A DNA stretch of 17,496 bases from Thauera sp. Lineage in GTDB: Bacteria; Pseudomonadota; Gammaproteobacteria; Burkholderiales; Rhodocyclaceae. Below the pieces are notes generated by a model. That model saw only the letters and a program-made list of their open reading frames with translations, was not told where the DNA came from and ran no database searches. Below are positions 7,182 through 14,744 of this stretch, in pieces. Position 1 is the first letter of the stretch; each line of letters begins with the position of its first letter. The translations under genes and the position numbers were made by a program. The DNA lies in contig DMCZ01000007.1 of the NCBI GenBank assembly GCA_003446655.1, positions 1-17,496 on the forward strand, read 5' to 3'.

Positions 7182-8288
7182 TCAATCCGCTGCTCGGCTG
7201 TGCATGGCGCGCGGGGGCTGCGTCGAGGGCTCACGTTGGGCCAGCTGCTGGCGGAATCGTTCGGGCGACACCCCCGACCAGGACACGAACGCGCGATAGA
7301 AGGTCGAGGTGTCCGCATAGCCGAGATCGGCGGCGATGCGTGCGATCGGCTGCGTCGTCTTGGTCAGGCGGGCGTAGGCGATGTCGCGCCGGGTCGCTTC
7401 CTTGATGGTGCGGAAGCTCGCGCCTTCCTCCTCGAGCCGGCGGTGCAGCGTGCGTGGCGACAGGTGCAGGCGGTCCGCCACCTCCTCGAGCGCGAGGTTC
7501 TCCGGCAGGGCGGCGCGCAGCAGGTCGCGGACGCGGAACACCATCTCGCGGTCGCGCCGGTACAGCATGGTGATCTTGCCCGGCGCACCCTCCAGGAAGC
7601 CGGCCAGCGCTGCATCGTCGCGGCGCAGCGGCAACTCGAGCAGGTTGGCCTGCAGGCGGGCGGCGAGGCGCGGGGCGTCGAAGCTTGAACGCTCGGTGTA
7701 GACCAGCGCGTAGTCGTCAGCATGCGGCGGGCGGGGGTAGGGGAAGGCGACCGCGTCGAGCGCGAGGCCGCGGCCGACGAACCAGCTCGCCACAGCGTGC
7801 ACCAGGCGCAGCAGCCACTCGTAGGCGAACACGCGCGCGGGCGCATCGCGCGCCGGGCCGAGGCTGCCGGCGTCGTCGATCAGCAGCTCGGCGCGCGCAC
7901 CGTCGCGTTCCAGCGCAATCTGGAAGGCGGGCAGCACGATGCGCAGGAAGCGGATGGCGCGCGCAAGCGCTTCGCCGAGGGTGGGCGCGCCGAGCATCGC
8001 GCGGCAGAGGAACTCGAAGCTGCCCGGGCGCATCGGCTCGGGGAGCAGGCCGAAGGCCTCGTCCTCGAGCGCCTCGATGCACAGGTTGTAGAGCAGGGCG
8101 TAGCGCTCGACCGGGATGCGGCTGGCCGTATCTGCAAGGTCGATGCCGGCGCGTGCCAGCAGCGGAGCGGGGTCGTGGCCGCGGTGGGCGAGGCCGGCGA
8201 GCATGCCGGTGACGAAGCCGGGCGCGACCGTGGCCCGGCTGCGCCGTGGGCGGGGTGCAGGGGCGGTGCGGGGCGCGGCGTCGGGCAT
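7182..8288 (-). CDS. AraC-family transcriptional regulator divergent from icmF
   Basis: This 368-residue protein has an N-terminal ligand-binding region of the type named arabinose-binding-like in large AraC proteins (about 20-225, starting VTGMLAGLAHRGHDPAPLLARAGI) and a C-terminal double helix-turn-helix. The first is around LALEEVADRLHLSPRTLHRRL and the second around PIARIAADLGYADTSTFYRAF, followed by the conserved SGVSPERFR. The start is uncertain: ATG 8288 is taken as the first plausible codon, but neither it nor the GTG at 8318 has a good ribosome binding site. It is transcribed away from the mutase gene across a 148-base shared region, the usual layout of an AraC regulator and its target, so an acyl-CoA or free branched acid effector is a reasonable guess. 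Confidence 0.92.
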   Translation of the reverse strand: MPDAAPRTAPAPRPRRSRATVAPGFVTGMLAGLAHRGHDPAPLLARAGIDLADTASRIPVERYALLYNLCIEALEDEAFGLLPEPMRPGSFEFLCRAMLGAPTLGEALARAIRFLRIVLPAFQIALERDGARAELLIDDAGSLGPARDAPARVFAYEWLLRLVHAVASWFVGRGLALDAVAFPYPRPPHADDYALVYTERSSFDAPRLAARLQANLLELPLRRDDAALAGFLEGAPGKITMLYRRDREMVFRVRDLLRAALPENLALEEVADRLHLSPRTLHRRLEEEGASFRTIKEATRRDIAYARLTKTTQPIARIAADLGYADTSTFYRAFVSWSGVSPERFRQQLAQREPSTQPPRAMHSRAAD

Positions 8289-8436
8289 GCGGGATCCAAC
8301 GGTAGGGGTGCGGCGCACGCCGCAGGGGATGGCATGGTTGGCGGATTTTGCACGATCGACGTCCGCAAGCGCAATGGCGCCGGGCAGAACACCCTTCTAA
8401 GATTGCAAGATATCCATCCACCCGGAGACGAACGAC
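8289..8436. promoter_or_regulatory. Divergent promoter region between AraC regulator and icmF
   Basis: This 148-base region must hold promoters for both genes. It contains the inverted repeat GCGGCG-CA-CGCCGC (8310-8323) near the AraC start. GGAG sits upstream of the icmF ATG within CCCGGAGACGAACGAC. A patch of lower GC (8396-8415, including TAAGAT) is the likeliest icmF -10 region, but no convincing -35 is present, consistent with activator-dependent transcription. Confidence 0.4.
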
Positions 8437-11400
8437 ATGACCGATCTGAGCGTTGCCCACAAGCTCTCGCCCTACAAGCCGAAGAACAAGGTGCGTTTCG
8501 TCACCGCAGCGGCGCTGTTCGACGGCCACGACGCCTCGATCAACATCATGCGCCGCATCCTGCAGTCGACCGGCTCCGAGGTCATCCACCTCGGCCACAA
8601 CCGTTCGGTCGGCGAGATCGTCAATGCCGCGCTGCAGGAAGACGTGCAGGGCATCGCCATCACCAGCTACCAAGGCGGTCACGTCGAGTTCTTCAAGTAC
8701 ATGATCGACCTGCTCCGCGCCAACGGCGGTGAGCACATCAAGGTCTTCGGCGGCGGTGGCGGCGTGATCGTGCCGGCCGAGATCAAGGAACTCCACGAGT
8801 ACGGCGTCACCCACATCTTCTCGCCCGAAGACGGCGCCAAGATGGGCCTGCAGGGCATGATCAACAGCGTCGTCGAGCGCTGCGACGTCGACGTCGCCAA
8901 GGCCGCGCCGCAGAAGGCCGACGCGGTGCTCAAGGCGCTCGCCGCCGGCGATCGCCGCGCGCTGGCGCAGATCATCACCGCGCTGGAGAACGGCGGCTAC
9001 GGCGACGAGGTCAAGAAGGCGCTGATCGAGGCCGCGGCCAAGACCAAGGTGCCGACGCTCGGCATCACCGGCACCGGCGGCGCGGGCAAGTCCTCGCTCA
9101 CCGACGAGCTGGTGCGCCGCTTCCGCCTTGACCAGGACGACAAGCTCAAGCTCGCCATCGTCTCCATCGATCCCTCGCGCAAGCGCACCGGCGGCGCGCT
9201 GCTCGGCGACCGCATCCGCATGAACGCGATCGAGCACGCCAACATCTACATGCGCTCGCTCGCCACCCGCGACACCGGCTCGGAGGTCTCCGCCGCGCTG
9301 CCCGAGGTCATCGCCGCGTGCAAGCTCGCGGGCTTCGACCTCGTCATCGTCGAGACCTCCGGCATCGGCCAGGGCAACGCCGCGATCGTGCCCTTCGTCG
9401 ATCTGTCGCTGTACGTCATGACCCCGGAGTTCGGTGCCGCCAGCCAGCTCGAGAAGATCGACATGCTCGACTTCGCCGACTTCGTCGCCATCAACAAGTT
9501 CGACCGCAAGGGCGCGCTGGACGCGCTGCGCGACGTCGCCAAGCAGTACCAGCGCAACCGCGAGCTGTTCAACCAGCGCCCCGAAGAGATGCCGGTGTTC
9601 GGCACCATGGCCGCGCGCTTCAACGACGACGGCGTCACCGCGCTCTACCAGGCCGTCTTGCCCGCCCTCGTGGGCAAGGGCCTCAAGGTCGCCAAGAGCA
9701 AGCTGCCGGTGGTCAAGGTGCGCGCCTCGTCCGAAGGTCGCGCCATCGTCCCCGCCGACCGCACGCGCTACCTCGCCGAGATCGCCGACACCGTGCGCGG
9801 CTACCACAAGCACATCGAGCAGCAGGCTCGCGTCGCGCGCGAGCGCCAGTCGCTGAAGATCGCCAAGGGCCTGTTCGAGCAGTGCGGCAAGGATGCCGGT
9901 TCGTTCGACGAGCTGATCAACTGGAAGGACGGCGAGCTCACTCCGCAGGCGAAGAAGCTGCTCGAGCAGTGGCCGACCGAGAAGGCGCTGTACGCCGCCG
10001 ACGAGTACGTGGTGAAGATCCGCGACAAGGAGATCCGCACCCAGCTCACACACACCTCGCTGGCGGGCAGCAAGATCCGCAAGGTGGCGCTGCCCAGCTT
10101 CGAGGACGAGGGCGAGACGCTCAAGTTCCTGATGAAGGAAAACGTCCCGGGCTCCTTCCCCTACACCGCCGGCGTGTTTGCGTTCAAGCGCGAGGGCGAG
10201 GACCCGACCCGCATGTTCGCGGGCGAGGGCGACGCCTTCCGCACCAACCGCCGCTTCAAGAAGGTGTCCGAGGGCATGCCGGCGCACCGCCTGTCGACGG
10301 CGTTCGACTCGGTGACCCTGTACGGCTGCGACCCCGACCTGCGTCCGGACATCTACGGCAAGATCGGCAACTCTGGCGTGTCGATCGCCACGCTCGACGA
10401 CATGAAGGTGCTGTACGACGGCTTCGACCTGTGCGCGCCGACCACCTCGGTGTCGATGACGATCAACGGCCCGGCGCCGATCATCCTCGCCTTCTTCTTC
10501 AACACCGCGCTCGACCAGCAGGTCGCCAAGTTCAAGGCCGACAACGGCCGCGACCCGACCGAGGACGAGTACGCCAAGATCAAGGCCTGGACGCTGTCGA
10601 CCGTGCGCGGCACGGTGCAGGCCGACATCCTGAAGGAAGACCAGGGCCAGAACACCTGCATCTTCAGCACCGAGTTCGCGCTGAAGATGATGGGCGACAT
10701 CCAGGAGTACTTCGTCCATAACAAGGTGCAGAACTTCTACTCGGTGTCGATCTCGGGTTACCACATCGCCGAAGCCGGTGCGAACCCGATCAGCCAGCTC
10801 GCCTTCACGCTGTCGAACGGCTTCACCTACGTCGAGTCGTACCTGGCGCGTGGCATGCACATCGACGATTTCGCGCCCAACCTGAGCTTCTTCTTCAGCA
10901 ACGGCATGGACCCCGAGTACTCGGTGATCGGCCGTGTCGCCCGCCGCATCTGGGCGGTGGCGATGAAGAACAAGTACGGCGCCAACGAGCGCAGCCAGAA
11001 GCTGAAGTACCACGTGCAGACGTCGGGCCGCTCGCTGCACGCGCAGGAGATGGACTTCAACGACATCCGCACCACGCTGCAGGCGCTGATCGCGATCTAC
11101 GACAACTGCAACTCGCTGCACACCAACGCCTACGACGAGGCGATCACCACGCCGACCGAAGAGTCCGTGCGGCGCGCGATGGCGATCCAGCTCATCATCA
11201 ACCGCGAGTGGGGCCTGGCCAAGAACGAGAACCCGAACCAGGGCGCCTTCATCATCGAGGAACTCACCGACCTCGTCGAAGAAGCGGTGCTCAAGGAGTT
11301 CGAGGCCATCGCGTCGCGTGGCGGCGTGCTCGGCGCGATGGAAACCGGCTACCAGCGCGGCAAGATCCAGGAGGAGTCGCTCTACTACGAGCACAAGAAG

Positions 11401-11703
11401 CACGACGGCTCCTACCCGATCATCGGCGTGAACACCTTCCTCAACCCGAAGGGCCAGGCTCAGCAGGAAATCGAACTCGCCCGTTCGACCGAGGAAGAAA
11501 AGCAGGGTCAGTTGAAGCGCCTGACCGACTTCCACGCCCGCAACAAGGCCGAGGCGCCCAAGTGGCAGGCCAAGCTGCAGCAGGCCGTGATCGAGAACAC
11601 CAACGTGTTCGAAGTGCTGGTCGACGCGGTGCGTTACTGCTCGCTCGGCCAGATCACCGAGGCGCTGTACAAGGTCGGCGGCCAGTATCGCCGCAGCATG
11701 TAA
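8437..11703 (+). CDS. icmF: Fused adenosylcobalamin-dependent isobutyryl-CoA mutase with GTPase domain
   Basis: The 1088-residue length is normal for IcmF, which interconverts isobutyryl-CoA and n-butyryl-CoA. The cobalamin-binding domain comes first (about 18-155), with lower axial ligand H31 in FDGHDAS and GGGGG near 109. Next is a MeaB-like G-protein chaperone domain (about 200-420) with P-loop GITGTGGAGKSS (209-220), SIDPSRKRTGGALLGDR, and NKFD (353-356). It protects and loads the cofactor. The mutase barrel (about 540-1088) has PYTAGVF with F581 and GQNTCIF with Q738. These align with the Phe and Gln that distinguish isobutyryl-CoA mutase from methylmalonyl-CoA mutase (Tyr/Arg), and differ from the pair I recall for pivalyl-CoA mutase (Leu/His). 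GGAG precedes the ATG and an intrinsic terminator follows. It is monocistronic. Confidence 0.97.
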   Translation: MTDLSVAHKLSPYKPKNKVRFVTAAALFDGHDASINIMRRILQSTGSEVIHLGHNRSVGEIVNAALQEDVQGIAITSYQGGHVEFFKYMIDLLRANGGEHIKVFGGGGGVIVPAEIKELHEYGVTHIFSPEDGAKMGLQGMINSVVERCDVDVAKAAPQKADAVLKALAAGDRRALAQIITALENGGYGDEVKKALIEAAAKTKVPTLGITGTGGAGKSSLTDELVRRFRLDQDDKLKLAIVSIDPSRKRTGGALLGDRIRMNAIEHANIYMRSLATRDTGSEVSAALPEVIAACKLAGFDLVIVETSGIGQGNAAIVPFVDLSLYVMTPEFGAASQLEKIDMLDFADFVAINKFDRKGALDALRDVAKQYQRNRELFNQRPEEMPVFGTMAARFNDDGVTALYQAVLPALVGKGLKVAKSKLPVVKVRASSEGRAIVPADRTRYLAEIADTVRGYHKHIEQQARVARERQSLKIAKGLFEQCGKDAGSFDELINWKDGELTPQAKKLLEQWPTEKALYAADEYVVKIRDKEIRTQLTHTSLAGSKIRKVALPSFEDEGETLKFLMKENVPGSFPYTAGVFAFKREGEDPTRMFAGEGDAFRTNRRFKKVSEGMPAHRLSTAFDSVTLYGCDPDLRPDIYGKIGNSGVSIATLDDMKVLYDGFDLCAPTTSVSMTINGPAPIILAFFFNTALDQQVAKFKADNGRDPTEDEYAKIKAWTLSTVRGTVQADILKEDQGQNTCIFSTEFALKMMGDIQEYFVHNKVQNFYSVSISGYHIAEAGANPISQLAFTLSNGFTYVESYLARGMHIDDFAPNLSFFFSNGMDPEYSVIGRVARRIWAVAMKNKYGANERSQKLKYHVQTSGRSLHAQEMDFNDIRTTLQALIAIYDNCNSLHTNAYDEAITTPTEESVRRAMAIQLIINREWGLAKNENPNQGAFIIEELTDLVEEAVLKEFEAIASRGGVLGAMETGYQRGKIQEESLYYEHKKHDGSYPIIGVNTFLNPKGQAQQEIELARSTEEEKQGQLKRLTDFHARNKAEAPKWQAKLQQAVIENTNVFEVLVDAVRYCSLGQITEALYKVGGQYRRSM

Positions 11704-11738
11704 GCAGACAGGTTTCCTCCCCCTCTCCCAACTGGGAC

Positions 11739-11763
11739 ACGGCGCTTCGGCGCCGTTTTTTTT
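11739..11763 (+). terminator. Intrinsic terminator of icmF
   Basis: A perfect 7-bp stem ACGGCGC/GCGCCGT closes a TTCG tetraloop (11739-11756) and runs into eight consecutive T (11756-11763). It begins 36 bases after the icmF stop codon. Confidence 0.93.
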
Positions 11764-11822
11764 GCGCCCGGCATGACCGCACTCCTGCGCGTGCAAGTTC
11801 TGCCGAGTGATTTCAATGGGGT

Positions 11823-11851
11823 CTGAACCCGATGAAATCGGGGGCTAGAAT
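11823..11851 (+). promoter_or_regulatory. Candidate sigma-70 promoter of the DUF2721 gene
   Basis: TAGAAT at 11846-11851 matches the -10 consensus at five of six positions. CTGAAC at 11823-11828 lies 17 bases upstream as a weak -35. Transcription would start near 11858, leaving a leader of about 25 bases. There is no other promoter for this gene because a strong terminator lies just upstream. Confidence 0.45.
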
Positions 11852-11882
11852 GCGGGCTCGTTCGCCCTCGGTCCGACCCGCC

Positions 11883-12287
11883 ATGAACCTGACCACGCCC
11901 GCTCTGCTCTTTCCGGCGATCTCGCTGCTACTGCTCGCCTACACCAACCGCTTTCTGACCCTGGCGCAGGTGATCCGCCAGCTCAACGTGTCTGCGGACC
12001 GCGGCGCGCCACTGGTGCAGTGCCAGTTGCCCGGGCTCAAGCGCCGGATCGTGTTGACGCAGTACATGCAGGGCTTCGGCGTGCTGAGTTTCCTGCTGTG
12101 CGCGCTGTCGATGTTCGCGCTCTTCGTCGAGGCGCAGGCCGCGGGGCAGTGGATGTTCGGCATCAGCATCGTGACGCTTGCGCTCTCGCTGGTGCTGTCG
12201 CTGATCGAGGTGCTGATCTCCACCGAGGCGCTGTCGGTGGTGGTACAGGACCTCGAGCAGGCGGGGCGCGCGTCCCCGCGCAGCTGA
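11883..12287 (+). CDS. DUF2721 family membrane protein
   Basis: This 134-residue protein begins MNLTTPALLFPAISLLLLAYTNRF, the hallmark opening of DUF2721 proteins. It has three hydrophobic stretches (about 5-22, 64-84 and 90-112) separated by a basic loop containing LPGLKRRIVLTQYMQ. The N-terminal segment followed by LAQVIRQL resembles the family's predicted inner-membrane topology. Function is unknown across the family. The start at 11883 is chosen because family members begin at this Met; the frame is open upstream to 11832 with no homologous sequence. It converges with the OmpA-like gene, with only 26 bases between the two stop codons and no clear terminator in between. Confidence 0.88.
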   Translation: MNLTTPALLFPAISLLLLAYTNRFLTLAQVIRQLNVSADRGAPLVQCQLPGLKRRIVLTQYMQGFGVLSFLLCALSMFALFVEAQAAGQWMFGISIVTLALSLVLSLIEVLISTEALSVVVQDLEQAGRASPRS

Positions 12288-12313
12288 GGCGGTCACGGCC
12301 CGGACACGGGGCG

Positions 12314-13438
12314 TCAGCGGCTGGTGAGCTTGAGTTCGATGCGGCGGTTGCGCGCGTAGGCCTCTTCGCTGTTGCGCGTATCCAGCGGATGGAATTCGCC
12401 GTAGCCGGTCGCGGCCAGGCGCTGAGGTGGGATGCCCTGCGCGCGCAGGAACTTCACGATCGCCAGCGCGCGCGCGGTGGACAGCTCCCAGTTGGAGGGG
12501 AAGCGGGCGGTGGCGATCGGCCGGCGGTCGGTGTGGCCGTCTACCTGTAGCACCCAGGGCAGGTCGTCGGGGATTTCAGCGGCGAGCGTCTTCAGCGTCT
12601 CGGCCAGGCGGGTGAGCTGGATCATGCCGTCGGCGCTGACCTCGTCGGATGCGGTGGGGAACAGCACTTCGCTCGAGAACACGAAGCGGTCGCCGACGAT
12701 CTGGATGTCCTTGCGCTTGCCGAGCACGGCCTGCAGGCGGCCGAAGAACTCCGAGCGGTAGCGGGCGAGTTCCTGCACCCGGGCGGCCAGCGCGAGGTTG
12801 AGCTCGCGGCCGAGTTCCTCGATCTTCAGGTCCTTGTCCTTTGCGGCGAGCCGCGCGGCGTCGAGTGCGGCGTTGAGCTGCTCGAGCTGCTCACGCACTG
12901 CGGCGAGCTGGCGGTTGAGCAGTTCGACCTGGGCGATCGCGGCCGCTGACATCTCCTGCTGCTCCTTGAGGCCACGCTCCGAGGTGTCGAGAGCGCTGGC
13001 GAGCCGTGCCGCCTCGGCTTCGAGCTCTGCCTTGAGCCTTTGCAGTGCGGCGATGTCGGCGGCGAGGCGACCGGCCTCCTCGCGCTGCGCCTTGGCTTCA
13101 TCCTGGGCCGCGTGGAGCTCGTCGCGTGCGGTGAGCAGCTCGGTGCCCAAGGCTTCGCGCTCGCGCTCCGAAGCGCTGAGCGAGGCGCTGAGTTCGCCCA
13201 CCTGCAGATCGGCGCGCTCGCGGGCGGATTTCTCCAGGCTCAAGGTCTGGGCGAGCGCGGCGAGTTCGGCGTTGAGCTCGGCAAGCGCCCGATCGCGGCC
13301 GCTCACCGCGTCGGCGAGCACGAACTGGCCGATCACGAAGATCAGGATCACGAACACCATCACCATCAGTAGCGAGGCGATGGCGTCGACGAAGCCGGGC
13401 CAGAAGTCGAGCGGCCGGCGGCGGGCGAGGCGGGCCAT
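12314..13438 (-). CDS. TM / long coiled coil / OmpA-domain protein (MotB-like stator subunit)
   Basis: The 374-residue protein has a short basic N-terminus, one transmembrane helix (about 20-42) and a very long charged coiled coil (about 45-235). A C-terminal OmpA/MotB peptidoglycan-binding domain (about 245-372) follows, with VLQVDGHTD (D300), NWELSTARA, LAATGYGEFHP and NRRIEL. D18 in PGFVDAIASLLMV occupies the position of the proton-carrying Asp of MotB. It should anchor a MotA-like channel to the cell wall. Flagellar MotB lacks the ~190-residue coil, so a non-flagellar force-transmitting or spacer role is inferred. Its ATG is 3 nt after the stop of the MotA-like gene, so the two are coupled. 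No flagellar genes are in the window. Confidence 0.9.
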   Translation of the reverse strand: MARLARRRPLDFWPGFVDAIASLLMVMVFVILIFVIGQFVLADAVSGRDRALAELNAELAALAQTLSLEKSARERADLQVGELSASLSASEREREALGTELLTARDELHAAQDEAKAQREEAGRLAADIAALQRLKAELEAEAARLASALDTSERGLKEQQEMSAAAIAQVELLNRQLAAVREQLEQLNAALDAARLAAKDKDLKIEELGRELNLALAARVQELARYRSEFFGRLQAVLGKRKDIQIVGDRFVFSSEVLFPTASDEVSADGMIQLTRLAETLKTLAAEIPDDLPWVLQVDGHTDRRPIATARFPSNWELSTARALAIVKFLRAQGIPPQRLAATGYGEFHPLDTRNSEEAYARNRRIELKLTSR

Positions 13439-13441
13439 GAC

Positions 13442-14521
13442 TCAGTCCGCCTTGCTGCCGCCCGCGCCACCGAGCGCGGCGCCGATGGTGCGCGACAGCA
13501 GGCGCAGCTCGGCACGCAGATCCTCGGAGAACTGCGCGCCCTGCGCCGGCTGCTGGGCGAGCTGGCGGATCAGCCCGCGCAGGTCGTCCTGGGTGGCCGA
13601 CAGCGCGGAGAGGTCGCGCGATTCGCGGGTGATGAGGTCGGCAAGGCGGGTGAGCTGGTTGTTCAGTTCGCCCAGGTGCTCGGTGGTGGCGCGGCGTTCG
13701 CGTTCGGATTCCACCGCGGAGCGCTGCATGCGCTCGATGCTCTCGGCGGTCTGCTCGAGCAGGGCCTGCACGTAGGCGGGCACATTGCCTTCGCCTTCCA
13801 TGCCCACGGCCGATGGCAGCTTGGTCATGTGCGACAGCCATTCTTCGAGCTCGTTGTAGAAGCGGTTCTGCGCGTGGCCCGACTGCAGGTCGAGGAAGCC
13901 GACGATGAGCGAGCCGGCGAGGCCGAAGAGCGAGGTCGAGAAGCTGGTGGCCATGCCGCCGAGCGGCGCGTCGAGCTTGGTCTTGAGCGCCTCGAACATC
14001 GCCACCGGATCGGTGCCCACGCTCATGCCGCCGATGATCTCGCCGATCGCGCGGATGGTGGTGAGCAGGCCCCAGAAGGTGCCGAGCAGGCCGAGGAAGA
14101 TGAGTAGCCCGATCAGGTAGCGCGAAAGGTCGCGCTGCTCCTCGAGGCGGATCTGCACGCTGTCGAGGATGGAGCGGGTGGAGGCGGGCGACAGATGGAA
14201 CTGGCCACGTTTGCGGCTCGACAGCAGGCGCGCCATCGGCGCCAGCAGCACCGGGCGAAGGTTGCCCTGTAGTGCCTCCGGCTCCGCGCGGTGGAAGTCC
14301 TCGATCCACAAAACTTCACGTTGCAGGCGCCATACCTGGCGCAGGTTGACCACGATGCCGACCGCCAGCACGAAGAGGATCACGCCGTTGAATGCGGCAT
14401 TGGCGATGAAGGCGTGTTTGAGTTGCGGCACGAGCGCGGCGGCGAGGAGCGCCACCAGCGCGAGAAAGACGGCCATCCAGGTGGTGACGTGGACGGGTTT
14501 GGTGAATTCCTTGCGTTCCAT
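13442..14521 (-). CDS. MotA/TolQ/ExbB-like proton-channel protein
   Basis: This 359-residue protein has four predicted transmembrane helices: about 13-31, 45-60, 134-154 (GLLIFLGLLGTFWGLLTTI) and 192-210 (TSLFGLAGSLIVGFLD). The last two carry the conserved GLLGTFxGL and PLGGMxxxFxTSLxGLxxS patterns of MotA/TolQ/ExbB channels. A cytoplasmic loop separates helices 2 and 3, and a long helical, coiled-coil-prone tail (about 220-350) follows helix 4. Such proteins assemble as pentamers around two MotB/TolR/ExbD-type helices and convert ion flow to motion. ATG 14521 (MERKEFTKPV) is chosen because GGGAAG lies about 10 nt upstream; an in-frame extension to 14578 is Arg/Thr-rich and unlike a membrane protein N-terminus. 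It forms a two-gene unit with the OmpA-domain protein. Confidence 0.9.
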   Translation of the reverse strand: MERKEFTKPVHVTTWMAVFLALVALLAAALVPQLKHAFIANAAFNGVILFVLAVGIVVNLRQVWRLQREVLWIEDFHRAEPEALQGNLRPVLLAPMARLLSSRKRGQFHLSPASTRSILDSVQIRLEEQRDLSRYLIGLLIFLGLLGTFWGLLTTIRAIGEIIGGMSVGTDPVAMFEALKTKLDAPLGGMATSFSTSLFGLAGSLIVGFLDLQSGHAQNRFYNELEEWLSHMTKLPSAVGMEGEGNVPAYVQALLEQTAESIERMQRSAVESERERRATTEHLGELNNQLTRLADLITRESRDLSALSATQDDLRGLIRQLAQQPAQGAQFSEDLRAELRLLSRTIGAALGGAGGSKAD

Positions 14522-14744
14522 CGACGAATCTTCCCGAGTGCGTGGCGTCGTGCGGGCACCCGTTCCGGGTGGTCGCATCGCGGGGAGTCTAGCGCGAATC
14601 CGTCAGAATCCTGAAGAAAACGCGCCAGACGTGATCTGCGTCAGGGATCTGCCATGTCGTTGAGGAATAATGCGCGACCTGGGTGTTTTTGATGCTTGAA
14701 GTTGATGTTTTTTAAAAGAAAAAAATTTAATGATTAGTGCCGGA
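14522..14744. promoter_or_regulatory. Divergent intergenic region with AT-rich tract
   Basis: These 223 bases separate the stator pair from the porin. From about 14690 to 14738 the sequence turns sharply AT-rich, with T6, AAAAGAAAAAAA and TTTAAT, in an otherwise very GC-rich window. TTGATG (14702-14707) and TTTAAT (14726-14731) are 18 bases apart and could be a promoter, but would leave almost no leader before the porin start. Another AT patch with AATAAT lies near 14666. I cannot choose between them. Confidence 0.4.

Noticed and set aside
8326..8355. A sigma-54 promoter for icmF (TGGCATG followed by TTGG/TTGC)
   Set aside because: The spacing between the GG and GC elements does not fit the -24/-12 consensus.
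7717..11796. A 4-kb open frame on the minus strand opposite icmF
   Set aside because: It is a mirror of strong codon bias in the GC-rich icmF gene: its translation is low-complexity (Val/Leu/Asp/Arg/His-rich), matches no domain and runs into the AraC gene in the wrong frame.
12314..14521. A complete Zorya defence system
   Set aside because: Only MotA-like and OmpA-domain genes are present; the flanks are a DUF2721 protein and a porin, with no helicase or nuclease components.
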